From MGIIb-O3 sp046710875 (GTDB taxonomy: Archaea > Thermoplasmatota > Poseidoniia > Poseidoniales > Thalassarchaeaceae): DNA of 14,025 bases. The stretch's first letter is position 1. Every line of letters begins with the position of its first letter. The position numbers were made by a program, and so were the translations under genes. The stretch spans positions 1 through 14,025 of the forward strand of contig JBKEHQ010000033.1 of assembly GCA_046710875.1 (NCBI GenBank), written 5' to 3'. Shown here piece by piece: positions 1 through 6,982 of this stretch. The notes beneath the pieces were generated by a model. It was given only the letters and a program-made list of their open reading frames with translations, was not told the origin of the DNA and made no database searches.

Positions 1-546
1 GGCTCGTAGAGCTACTTTGAAATCAGTGAAACCATGTGGTACAATCATAAATTCTTGGACATCTACATTAGAATTTGCATGTGCGCCACCATTTAATATA
101 TTCATTAAAGGTACTGGTAAAGTACATTTTTCTTCATTTTTTGCAATGTATGACCATAATGGATATCCTATACCTGCAGCTCCTCTTAAGCAAGCCAGGG
201 AAACACCTAGAATTGCATTTGCACCTAATTTTGATTTGTTTGTCGACCCATCTAAATCTAGCATAATTTTATCAATTTTTTCTTGATCTGATACGTCGAT
301 GCCGACTAATGAATTTTTAATTATTCCATTTATATTACTAATGGCAATATCTACTCCTTTACCATTCCATTTTTCATCATCGTTATCTCGTAATTCTACA
401 GCCTCATAACTTCCAGTAGATGCTCCTGAAGGGACTGCTGCCCTAGAAGGGATATCGATACTAGCATAGCAATCTACCTCAATCGTTGGGTTTCCTCGCG
501 AGTCAAGTATCATTCTTCCATTTAAATCGCTTATGGGCAATCCCAT
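1..546 (-). CDS. eno: Enolase, N-terminal part (runs off left edge)
   Basis: Enolase interconverts 2-phosphoglycerate and phosphoenolpyruvate in cytosolic glycolysis/gluconeogenesis. The 182 codons visible cover the N-terminal domain and the start of the barrel. The family opening LDSRGNPTIEVD is at about residues 14-25. The mobile substrate loop SGASTG is at 40-45, LGANA at 106-110, and NGGAHA with the substrate-binding His156 at 152-157. QEFMIVP follows with Gln164 and Glu165. Enolases are usually a little over 400 residues, so more than half lies outside the window. I chose the ATG at 544-546 because it places DSRGNP at the usual distance from the N-terminus. The frame stays open upstream to a TTG at about 613-615, which would add an unusual extension. 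There is no Shine-Dalgarno sequence, and a TATA-like element lies about 40 bases upstream. It is divergent from the Lrp/AsnC gene. Identification is firm. Confidence 0.96.
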   Translation of the reverse strand, partial: MGLPISDLNGRMILDSRGNPTIEVDCYASIDIPSRAAVPSGASTGSYEAVELRDNDDEKWNGKGVDIAISNINGIIKNSLVGIDVSDQEKIDKIMLDLDGSTNKSKLGANAILGVSLACLRGAAGIGYPLWSYIAKNEEKCTLPVPLMNILNGGAHANSNVDVQEFMIVPHGFTDFKVALRA

Positions 547-583
547 ATATGAGACGGATGGGATTGGCTTTGTGAATGTAACG

Positions 584-596
584 GGATTATAATTAT
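584..596 (-). promoter_or_regulatory. Possible TATA element for enolase
   Basis: Read on the minus strand this is an AT-only stretch ATAATTATAAT, ending about 40 bases before the chosen enolase ATG. That spacing fits an archaeal TATA box with transcription starting some 25 bases further on and a leader of about 20 bases. The whole intergenic region is AT-rich, so the match is weakly specific. A second TATA-like stretch lies near 645-662. Confidence 0.3.
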
Positions 597-721
597 GAAT
601 TAAGTCAGCCAATTCAATTCAATAGTATTTTCATACTTCAATCCATATAAATTGTCTTTATAGGGTTATTATTTTAATATAAGTTTTTTTAAATAATATA
701 AAATATATGCTATAAACCGGA

Positions 722-743
722 AATATATATTTAAATATATATT
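722..743. promoter_or_regulatory. Perfect 22-bp AT palindrome, candidate operator/TATA of the Lrp gene
   Basis: The 11-base half-site AATATATATTT (722-732) is followed immediately by its exact reverse complement (733-743). It ends about 47 bases before the preferred Lrp/AsnC start at 791, and 29 bases before the alternative at 773. It therefore lies where a TATA box or an autoregulatory operator would be expected. Many Lrp/AsnC proteins bind palindromic AT-rich sites in their own promoters. The low complexity (only A and T) raises the odds of a chance match. Confidence 0.4.
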
Positions 744-790
744 ATTAACTGGAATAAAAGTACAAATAAGATATGCTTTTCGGATTATAT

Positions 791-1213
791 ATGATAAACA
801 TCGATTCTTTAGATAGGGGAATATTATCCGTATTGAGAGATAATGGCAGAGCTGCTTATGTAGATATTGCAAAAACTGTTGGAGTTACTGAGAGGACTGT
901 GAGAACTAGAATGCGTAAATTGGAAGAGGAGGGCGTCATAAGAGGATACACTGTTAGAGAAGCTGGAATTGGATTATCTGCGCTTATAAGAATGAAAATT
1001 GGACCGGGGACCGAAATTGGAACTTTAGCCGGAGAGTTTGCAGGATGGAATGGTGTTGAGTCAGTATATGAAATCAGTGGAGATGCTGATTTGATTGCAA
1101 TTGTACACGTTGATGATACTGTTGGACTCAGGAATATGCTAGATAAAATGTGGTTAGCTGCACCCGGTGATATAAGTTCTACACAAACTGAATTAGTATT
1201 AGAGCAATATTAG
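791..1213 (+). CDS. Lrp/AsnC family transcriptional regulator
   Basis: This is a small DNA-binding regulator of the feast/famine (Lrp/AsnC) class, typically an octamer or dimer responding to amino acids or related metabolites. From the ATG at 791 the product has 140 residues. The opening IDSLDRGILSVLRDNGR matches the family N-terminus. The winged helix-turn-helix spans about 4-55, with recognition-helix sequence TERTVRTRMRKLEEEG at 33-48. The C-terminal RAM ligand/oligomerisation domain spans about 62-140 and contains the effector-loop motif SGDADLIAIV (96-105). An upstream in-frame ATG at 773 would add six residues (MLFGLY) not seen in the family, so 791 is preferred. The gene stops two bases from the thioredoxin-like gene that converges on it. 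The palindrome at 722-743 suggests autoregulation. Divergent enolase is a possible target, but that is inference. Confidence 0.92.
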   Translation: MINIDSLDRGILSVLRDNGRAAYVDIAKTVGVTERTVRTRMRKLEEEGVIRGYTVREAGIGLSALIRMKIGPGTEIGTLAGEFAGWNGVESVYEISGDADLIAIVHVDDTVGLRNMLDKMWLAAPGDISSTQTELVLEQY

Positions 1214-1215
1214 AT

Positions 1216-1770
1216 TTATATTTTCCACTTAATAGAACACCCTATACTTATTGTCCTAGATTCTGAAATATCTTTACCCATTACAATAAGATCCATTGCA
1301 TCTGATAATTCTGAAGTTGTTGCATGGGAAGGGTCACGTGGTGAATCGTCCATTCTTCCCCGATAAACAACTAATCCAGATTTATTAACTAGATAGAATT
1401 CAGGAGTTCTTTCTGCACCATATTTTATTGCAACTTCTTGCGTATCATCTACAAGATACGCATATGACATCCCAGATTTGGCTCTTTTAACCATATTTTC
1501 CCATGAATCAGTAGTATAATTTATTGGATCATTAGAATTTATTCCTACAAAACCAATTTTATTCTCTTTTGCTTTTTTTGATAAAATTTCAATTCTTGAT
1601 TCGGTGCCAACTACATATGGACAATGATTGCATGTAAATAATATTATAGCACCATTATCATCCATAATATCTGAAAGGGAAACAGTAGAGTTATTTATTA
1701 AAAAATTAGCATTTTTTAATGAAAAATCAGGTGCTAATTGCCCTGGTTCTATTCCTAGTGACGCATTCAT
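1216..1770 (-). CDS. Thioredoxin/peroxiredoxin-like protein (PRX-like, CNHC motif)
   Basis: This is a cytosolic thioredoxin-fold protein of the AhpC/TSA-related PRX-like group. The sequence supports a redox role, but the partner is unknown. From the ATG at 1768-1770 it has 184 residues. The entry motif is APDFSLKN (13-20). The redox motif CNHCPYV has Cys47 and Cys50, and the cis-proline segment RTPEFYLV (121-128) follows. A third Cys178 lies in the C-terminal GCSIKW, a tail I associate with this subgroup. No signal peptide or membrane segment is visible. A TTG at 1780-1782 in the same frame would add MDTY; the ATG is the simpler choice, and no clear Shine-Dalgarno site decides between them. 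It follows the TPR gene by 25 bases on the same strand and is probably co-transcribed with it. Confidence 0.88.
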   Translation of the reverse strand: MNASLGIEPGQLAPDFSLKNANFLINNSTVSLSDIMDDNGAIILFTCNHCPYVVGTESRIEILSKKAKENKIGFVGINSNDPINYTTDSWENMVKRAKSGMSYAYLVDDTQEVAIKYGAERTPEFYLVNKSGLVVYRGRMDDSPRDPSHATTSELSDAMDLIVMGKDISESRTISIGCSIKWKI

Positions 1771-1795
1771 ATATGTATCCAAAGTAATTAGAGAA

Positions 1796-4081
1796 TTAAT
1801 GCTTTGTAATATAATTAGAATTTCTTGATGAAACCTTTTCTCTAGATTCTTCTAGTCTTCGCCGGGCTAGTTTATGTTCAGAGTCTATATTCAATACTGC
1901 CCTCCAAGCTGATATAGCTTTTTCAGGATATTCTCCTTCATGTAATATAGCTGCGATTCTAAGATTGGCATCCAAATGTCTAGGATTACAGCGCGCAGCA
2001 CTTTCAAAATCGGAGAAGGCTTCATCCAATCTACCAAAATCAAGATATAATAATCCTCTTTGATACCATGCATCAGAAAGGGTTGGATCGATATTTATGG
2101 CTTTATTTAATGGCTTTTCTGCTTGTTCTGCCCTTCCCATTGCATTCATACATGTTCCTAGATGGACTAGAGCCATGGTATATTCAGAATTTTCTTTCAA
2201 TAAGCCCCTTAATTCAGATTCTGCTTCTGACCAATCTCCAAGATTCATTAATATTTCAGATCTTCTTAATTTTGCTAAACTCAGATTCGGCCGATTCTTG
2301 ACTAATAGGTTAGCATCATCGAGCGCTAGACTTAATTCTTCCCTCAACAATGCTGCAGAACACCTGTTTAATCTGGCTCTAACGTGATTTTTATCCATTT
2401 CAAGTGTTCTTGAGAAAAAATCTTGTGCCTCGGCCATGTGTCCTCTCCTCGCCGCAATAAGTCCTTTTATAAAATAAATAGTAGAGTTATTTTTTAACCT
2501 AGTAGATGCTGCTGAAATCATAACCTCTGCTTGATCAATTTTACCTAAATCAAGTGCTAATTGAGCTTCCTCTAAAGATATTGAAGGATTTTCTGGTATC
2601 AAGCGTCTGGCCCTAACTAGTGCTATTTCTGCTTCATTGTGTGACATTTGGTAGCGCAATGCTCTAGCTCTACCCAACCATGCTAAACCCGATTCACGAT
2701 TATATTCAATTGCTGAATCAAAACAAGAAATTGAATCCAAAAGAAGTATTTGATCATATTTACCAGTATTATCTCTTTTTTCATCTACTTTAGAAAGATT
2801 TAATCGTCCTTTCATAACATGCAATGCTTCATGTTCCCATGAAACTAAAGGAGCTTCGTCTAGTATTTTATTAGCCCATTCAAATGATCCAGATCTAAGA
2901 AGTAAAAGGCTTAGCTTTGCTCTGACTTCAGGATTTTCTGGATGTTTTTCAATATATTCTTCAAGTACTTCTATTGCTGGCTGTTTTCTACCATTATTAT
3001 CCAGTATCTCTGATTCAATCATAATGCCAAACTCGCCCAAACCTTGTGCTTTTTTGATACTGGAAAGTGCTTCTTTTATTTTATGAGGATTTGTTGCTAA
3101 TATTCTTGAGTGCAAAAGCCAAGCCTTTCCATTTTTGGAATCTAAGTTAATTACTTTTTCAATACATTCCAGAGCCGTATTTATTTCTCCAAGAGAAAGT
3201 AGTTTTGATCCTTTTTTATATAATTCGTCAATATCTTCGGAATTATGGATATACAAATTCTGACCGGCAATATTTGCCCTTTCTACAATATTTGATAATT
3301 GACCATCGTTTTTTGTAAATTCTATTCCTAACCCTTCTAATCGTTTTTTATTTCTCTTTACTCTTGCAGGATCTAAATCAGTCAATAGTAAAATTTGTTC
3401 TTGTAAAGCATCTATATCATCTGGATCGATTGCTAATAATCTTTCTAAACTAATATCTAGAAGTTCTAGATCTCCATTTTTACGTTGTATGCCTGCAAGG
3501 GAACTTAAGGGCTTGATATCTTCAGGACTTAGTTCATGCGCCACATTGTAAAAATCTGATGCACGATCAGTTCTTCCTATCGCGTGAAATAGTTCACCGA
3601 TTCGCCTATGTTCATTACCATTTAATTCGATATCTTCGGCCTTCATATTTGATTGGGTTAAAATTGAGTCTAATCTTTTTGTAAGTGGTAAAAGTCCTGA
3701 AATTATATTTGTACTTTGATTATTATCAATTCCTGAATAGTGGTTTAGAATTGCATGTGTTGCATGTGTTGCTATTGCGCATGATTCACTGGAACTTATA
3801 CTAAAATTCTGATTTAATAATAACTTTTCTGCATTCTCTAAGGATTTGTGAACGTCGAGCAGTCCATGTACTTCTGGAGCATCGGATAGAATGGTACTAA
3901 CTCCCCTAGATAATAATTCTAAAGAGTTGGATGCGTCATTTAAATTTCCTTGTAATAACCCCATTCTTGAATGAAATTTTTTACTTTTGGTTATCATACT
4001 TTTATGTTTTAACCAAAGAGTTGTCAATGCAATAATCAGTATTGCATAAATTGTTACAACAACCATGGTAGAAGATTCCAT
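1796..4081 (-). CDS. Membrane-anchored tetratricopeptide repeat protein
   Basis: This is a 761-residue protein with one hydrophobic N-terminal segment (about residues 6-24). A basic stretch, KHKSMITKSKKFHSR, follows, so the positive-inside rule puts the long C-terminal part in the cytoplasm. Residues 25-150 look helical without clear repeats. From about 155 to 745 the protein is a series of degenerate 34-residue TPR units. Good examples are near 290-320, 465-497, 535-566, 605-635 and 639-736, with the pattern A-W-x-x-x-G-x-x-L-x-x-x-G-R-x-x-E-A followed by A-x-x-x-x-P. TPR arrays are protein-binding scaffolds; the partner cannot be read from the sequence. It starts at the ATG 4079-4081, downstream of dnaG on the same strand but separated by 122 bases, so its own promoter is likely. 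The thioredoxin-like gene follows 25 bases after its stop. No orthologue name is recognised. Confidence 0.85.
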   Translation of the reverse strand: MESSTMVVVTIYAILIIALTTLWLKHKSMITKSKKFHSRMGLLQGNLNDASNSLELLSRGVSTILSDAPEVHGLLDVHKSLENAEKLLLNQNFSISSSESCAIATHATHAILNHYSGIDNNQSTNIISGLLPLTKRLDSILTQSNMKAEDIELNGNEHRRIGELFHAIGRTDRASDFYNVAHELSPEDIKPLSSLAGIQRKNGDLELLDISLERLLAIDPDDIDALQEQILLLTDLDPARVKRNKKRLEGLGIEFTKNDGQLSNIVERANIAGQNLYIHNSEDIDELYKKGSKLLSLGEINTALECIEKVINLDSKNGKAWLLHSRILATNPHKIKEALSSIKKAQGLGEFGIMIESEILDNNGRKQPAIEVLEEYIEKHPENPEVRAKLSLLLLRSGSFEWANKILDEAPLVSWEHEALHVMKGRLNLSKVDEKRDNTGKYDQILLLDSISCFDSAIEYNRESGLAWLGRARALRYQMSHNEAEIALVRARRLIPENPSISLEEAQLALDLGKIDQAEVMISAASTRLKNNSTIYFIKGLIAARRGHMAEAQDFFSRTLEMDKNHVRARLNRCSAALLREELSLALDDANLLVKNRPNLSLAKLRRSEILMNLGDWSEAESELRGLLKENSEYTMALVHLGTCMNAMGRAEQAEKPLNKAINIDPTLSDAWYQRGLLYLDFGRLDEAFSDFESAARCNPRHLDANLRIAAILHEGEYPEKAISAWRAVLNIDSEHKLARRRLEESREKVSSRNSNYITKH

Positions 4082-4203
4082 TACTTCGAGCGGACATAGA
4101 AGACTTTTGATGGCTTCTATTACTTTTATGTCTTATAGGCTAATTTTTGGTATAATTAGGATTAGTCAGTTTTATAAAAATTGACTTAGATTATCATAAT
4201 TTT

Positions 4204-5370
4204 TTAGAAATCATCTGGGGAAAATGCTTGTACATCTTGCTTTCTAGATACTTTGCCTCTCGAATTACCTAATACATTTTCAATTCCTGCACCAGATGCA
4301 TAATCAAATATTTTATCATTTATTTTTCCGGCGAATACAAGTCCTTGTGCACCTTTGGTTTCTTCCAACGAATCCTTTAGACTACTTGCACCAATTGGAT
4401 CTGTAGTCGTACCATCTTCAAGAATTATAATCGCATTATTCCTTGGTAGGCCTTCCAATAATTCTGCCCATTTCTTAACATGATCAGGTGCCTCTAATAG
4501 TTCACTTCCAGTACCAACTGTTTCATCATCATCCTTCTGAATTTCTATTTGAATCCTAGCTACGGCTTTTGAAGCAACTTCTTTCTGATTCAAACATTTT
4601 GTTATTACCTTACCTTCTAAATGTTCTACTTCTCTGCTTTGGGGAGCTATAGAAACGTGTGTTAAGGATTTACCTAATTTGCCACTCAATTCCATAAGTA
4701 ATAACTTTCCACCTCTATCTCCATCTAGGAATGCTGTAACAACTTTTTTCTTACTTGCAAGAGTTAATAATTCGGAATTTATACCTGAGCCCATTGTAGC
4801 AATAGCGTTTTTAATACCATATTTCAATAGGTTTCTAACATCGTTTCTACCTTCAACGATAATTATCGCCTCGCTATTTTCAACATTAGGACCTGCTGTC
4901 ATTCCTGAAATTTCAATTTCTGTATCTAATGTAAGAACAGATCGTACTTCTTCCAATATATTCTTTGATTCATCTGTACCTGAATTAACTAAACTAACAA
5001 GTAATTCTTTTGCACGATCGATTACATGATCACGCTTTGCAGAACGTATATTTTCAATTTGTTTTACTTTTATGGATGACTTACATGGGCCTATTCTTTC
5101 AATAGTTTCTAAGGCTGCGCCAATAACTGCTGTACTAACCTGATCGAGTGATGAAGTTACCAGTATTTCTCCCTGTACTTTTCCTTTATTTTGATGTAAT
5201 ACCACATCAACGTGACCGATTCGGCCTGTTCTTTGCAATTTTCTTAACTGCAATTGATCCCCTAGAAGCCCTTCAGTTTGACCGAATATTGCTCCTATGA
5301 CATCCTTTCTTGCGACTGTTCCATCCGTACGAATGGATGCGTGTATGACGTATTTTCCTTCATTTGACAT
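4204..5370 (-). CDS. dnaG: DnaG-like primase (archaeal Toprim protein)
   Basis: Archaeal DnaG is a Toprim-domain protein. It is reported as a component of the exosome, where it favours A-rich RNA, and it has primase activity in some species. The 388-residue product starts with the family-specific segment GKYVIHASIRTDGTVARKDV. The Toprim motifs are IIIVEGRNDV (Glu173, residues 169-178) and FLDGDRGG (Asp216 and Asp218, residues 214-221), with the EVEHL segment at 247-251. The C-terminal third (about 265-388) is a more variable region ending in acidic FSPDDF. The ATG at 5368-5370 is supported by an AAGGAG site nine bases upstream. It is divergent from the TerB-like operon across a structured 239-base spacer. 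The TPR gene lies downstream on the same strand. Length is within the usual range for archaeal DnaG. Identification is firm; whether its main role here is priming or RNA decay is not visible. Confidence 0.95.
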   Translation of the reverse strand: MSNEGKYVIHASIRTDGTVARKDVIGAIFGQTEGLLGDQLQLRKLQRTGRIGHVDVVLHQNKGKVQGEILVTSSLDQVSTAVIGAALETIERIGPCKSSIKVKQIENIRSAKRDHVIDRAKELLVSLVNSGTDESKNILEEVRSVLTLDTEIEISGMTAGPNVENSEAIIIVEGRNDVRNLLKYGIKNAIATMGSGINSELLTLASKKKVVTAFLDGDRGGKLLLMELSGKLGKSLTHVSIAPQSREVEHLEGKVITKCLNQKEVASKAVARIQIEIQKDDDETVGTGSELLEAPDHVKKWAELLEGLPRNNAIIILEDGTTTDPIGASSLKDSLEETKGAQGLVFAGKINDKIFDYASGAGIENVLGNSRGKVSRKQDVQAFSPDDF

Positions 5371-5379
5371 TATTTTATT

Positions 5380-5385
5380 CTCCTT
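5380..5385 (-). promoter_or_regulatory. Shine-Dalgarno site of dnaG
   Basis: On the minus strand AAGGAG is followed by nine bases and then the dnaG ATG. It matches the anti-Shine-Dalgarno end of 16S rRNA, fixes the dnaG start, and shows that the dnaG transcript has a leader. Confidence 0.7.
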
Positions 5386-5410
5386 TTTATATATTTATTA
5401 TTTTGAAACA

Positions 5411-5474
5411 CACCCAAGAAACTCTTTTCCTATTTTGCCTATTCGGCATTTGGGTGAATGGATGCAGAACATCC
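5411..5474 (-). other. Paired hairpins in the dnaG leader region (possible RNA structure)
   Basis: The arms CACCCAA (5411-5417) and TTGGGTG (5450-5456) are perfect 7-base complements. Inside them TGCC (5436-5439) and GGCA (5445-5448) form a second stem with a 5-base loop. Immediately next to these, GGATG (5460-5464) and CATCC (5470-5474) form a 5-bp stem with a 5-base loop. These G+C-containing stems stand out in an otherwise AT-rich spacer. If dnaG transcription starts from the TATA-like element near 5533-5543, all of this lies in its 5' leader. I cannot match it to a known RNA family. It could be a leader element, a small RNA on either strand, or chance. Confidence 0.35.
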
Positions 5475-5532
5475 TCGAGTGTGGCTTAAAAGCAATCTGT
5501 GGGAAGTATGGGTAGTTGATGAAACCTCCGAC

Positions 5533-5561
5533 TATATAATAAAGATTCAAAGTATAAAAAA
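5533..5561. promoter_or_regulatory. TATA-like elements between dnaG and the TerB-like operon
   Basis: TATATAATAAA (5533-5543) and TATAAAAAA (5553-5561) are the best TATA-like runs in the divergent spacer. On the plus strand the second would start transcription near 5580-5585, giving a short leader before the ATG at 5610. Read on the minus strand the first (TTTATTATATA) could serve dnaG with a leader of about 140 bases. A purine-rich BRE is not clearly visible. Confidence 0.35.
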
Positions 5562-5609
5562 ACATTAATTAGCCCCAGTCATTAAATTGGTTGGCATGCT
5601 TCGATTGGC

Positions 5610-6089
5610 ATGGAAGATTCTATTTTCGATAGAAGAGTTGTTTTTCGAGGAGCTGTTTCTTTAGCATTGAGAGATGGTCAATTAAGTAATGGAGAAAAAA
5701 GACTTCTTATGAAGTTGGCTTATTCTCTGAAATTGGAGGATGTAGAACCAAAGATGGTATATAATTCAATAGTGAATAATATTCCAATCGGTGCCGGTAA
5801 ATCTCTTAGTGAAGAAGACCAGAGACTTGTTTATGGACAGGTATTAGAAGCAATGTTAATTCATACTGATAGATCTGATGATGAATTAATGCAAATTGCT
5901 TATTTAAGAAAGATTTTTTCCATAAATGACTCAGAGCATAGAGCCATTACTAGAAGTATGGATAGGCAATTAGAAGAAGTCATTCATAGAACATTCAAAG
6001 ATGAGGTTAGAATTAGACTTTATGATTCAATAGATCGTATGGGAGATATACTAGATAGTATTCTAATCAGGAAAGAGGATCGTAAATGA
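5610..6089 (+). CDS. TerB-like helical protein
   Basis: This 159-residue protein is probably cytosolic and all-helical, with no signal peptide or membrane segment. Residues 15-42, AVSLALRDGQ LSNGEKRLL and onward, match the TerB-like pattern (hydrophobic helix, acidic DG-x-x-S-x-x-E turn, then a second helix). A second, looser copy spans about 79-107 (LEAMLIHTDRSDDELMQIA onward), as in an internal duplication. TerB-like domains occur in tellurite-resistance/stress proteins and as modules in cytoplasmic signalling proteins. The resemblance is at pattern level only, and no function follows from it. The ATG at 5610 is the first start after an in-frame stop at 5583-5585. It is the first gene of a tight plus-strand cluster; its stop overlaps the next start (ATGA). 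It is divergent from dnaG. Alternative reading: a lineage-specific helical protein with no real TerB relationship. Confidence 0.7.
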   Translation: MEDSIFDRRVVFRGAVSLALRDGQLSNGEKRLLMKLAYSLKLEDVEPKMVYNSIVNNIPIGAGKSLSEEDQRLVYGQVLEAMLIHTDRSDDELMQIAYLRKIFSINDSEHRAITRSMDRQLEEVIHRTFKDEVRIRLYDSIDRMGDILDSILIRKEDRK

Positions 6090-6736
6090 AAGAATACGCC
6101 CTATTAGATGAGTATCTTGGAAATCAGCATCATAACGTTCACCAATCTTCAAAAAAACTATTAAAAGTAGTTCGTGAAGCATATCCAATAGGAATACCGG
6201 CATTAATAATGAAATCTACTACAGATAGGATTGGTATTTCAGCTGGTTACTCATTTCATTTGGGAACTCCAGATGGTTTACTTAGAAGATTGGCTTCATG
6301 GTTAATAACAAAAAATAATGGAAATCATGCCAAATTATTAAAATTAAATAAAAGATTATGGAAGCGGCATGGAAGGGAAGATATTGCACTATCTGCATTG
6401 ATTTTAGCAAATCTCGATCATGTCACTTTAAACACTAATCCATGGATAATATTTAGATCATTATTAAGAAAAAAAGAGCCTATGGATGGTTTGTTATTAA
6501 CAATTGAAGAATTGTTACGTTCGGGCAGAGAAATGCCAAGTGAAAAATTACTTGAAAAATGGTGTAAAGGTAGATTAGTGGACGGCCATTTGGCAATAAT
6601 AACAACTTATGCAGGAATTATTAAAGGTAAGATTCCAAGTACCAATCTGATTGCCTCATTAGAAGATATAGATTTACCAACGAGTGATTCAATAATTTCA
6701 CGAGTTATGCATAAAATTATTGATTCTAAACCGTAG
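6086..6736 (+). CDS. Uncharacterised helical protein, translationally coupled to the TerB-like gene
   Basis: I do not recognise this 216-residue protein. It is leucine- and lysine-rich, predicted mostly helical, without signal peptide, membrane segment, Cys motif or nucleotide-binding loop. Short repeated helix pairs, for example LLKLNKRLWKRHGREDIALS (about 85-104), loosely recall HEAT-like alkylation-repair (AlkD) proteins, where a Trp-containing helix is followed by an Arg/Glu-Ala helix. The match is too weak to assign a function. The start ATG at 6086-6088 overlaps the TGA of the upstream gene by four bases, so coupled translation is likely and the two products may act together. The next gene starts 32 bases downstream. 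Confidence 0.78.
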   Translation: MKEYALLDEYLGNQHHNVHQSSKKLLKVVREAYPIGIPALIMKSTTDRIGISAGYSFHLGTPDGLLRRLASWLITKNNGNHAKLLKLNKRLWKRHGREDIALSALILANLDHVTLNTNPWIIFRSLLRKKEPMDGLLLTIEELLRSGREMPSEKLLEKWCKGRLVDGHLAIITTYAGIIKGKIPSTNLIASLEDIDLPTSDSIISRVMHKIIDSKP

Positions 6737-6768
6737 AACTGATGTGGAAAGGTGTCCTCCGGTAACTA

Positions 6769-6978
6769 ATGACTGGTCGCCTATTACCATCAGATGACCC
6801 GATATCTGAAAGAGTCCTTGAGTGGACCATTAAACAAAATTCAACAGATGTTTCGCAGTTAATGAGATGGCTAAAAGAGTCTAATGGAAGAAAAGAACAA
6901 CAAATTTTACTGAAAAGGGCTTTAGAACTAATGGATGAGACCCAATATGCATTACAACGACTAGATGAACTAAGGTGA
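6769..6978 (+). CDS. Small helical protein of unknown function
   Basis: This is a 69-residue hypothetical protein, charged and predicted to be two or three helices. The second half, RKEQQILLKRALELMDETQY and onward, has heptad-like hydrophobic spacing and may form a short coiled coil. There is no Cys, metal motif or membrane segment. The ATG at 6769 is forced by an in-frame TAA at 6763-6765. Its reality is supported by its position, 32 bases after the upstream gene, with its stop region carrying the Shine-Dalgarno site of mobA. Codon and base composition resemble its neighbours. It probably belongs to the same transcript. No function can be assigned. Confidence 0.65.
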   Translation: MTGRLLPSDDPISERVLEWTIKQNSTDVSQLMRWLKESNGRKEQQILLKRALELMDETQYALQRLDELR

Positions 6979-6979
6979 T
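6973..6979 (+). promoter_or_regulatory. Shine-Dalgarno site of mobA overlapping the upstream stop codon
   Basis: AGGTGAT matches the complement of the 16S rRNA tail and lies three bases before the TTG at 6983. The TGA within it is the stop of the 69-residue gene. This supports TTG as the mobA start and coupling between the two genes. A second TTG at 6992 would be 12 bases away. Confidence 0.55.
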
Positions 6980-6982
6980 TTC

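Noticed and set aside
669..872. 67-codon minus-strand frame between enolase and the Lrp gene
   Set aside because: Runs through extreme AT low complexity and the Lrp start; the I/Y/L-rich translation is what such DNA gives by chance.
3760..3780. Short tandem repeat GCATGTGTT in the TPR gene (encoding ATHATHA)
   Set aside because: Two copies only, in frame, within coding sequence; no sign of a functional repeat.
5297..5515. 72-codon plus-strand frame across the dnaG start and spacer
   Set aside because: Its first third is antisense to dnaG and the rest crosses the hairpins; no Shine-Dalgarno site and no recognisable protein.
5515..5532. TTGATGA near 5516-5522, resembling a C box of a C/D guide RNA
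   Set aside because: No matching D box (CTGA) or terminal stem at a suitable distance.
5371..5609. Possible tRNA in the dnaG spacer
   Set aside because: No T-loop GTTCRA sequence, no seven-base acceptor pairing with a 3' end in the right place, on either strand.
6086..6736. Assignment as a DNA alkylation-repair (AlkD-like) enzyme
   Set aside because: Only a loose helix pattern is shared; the conserved pocket residues cannot be placed, so the gene is left unassigned.
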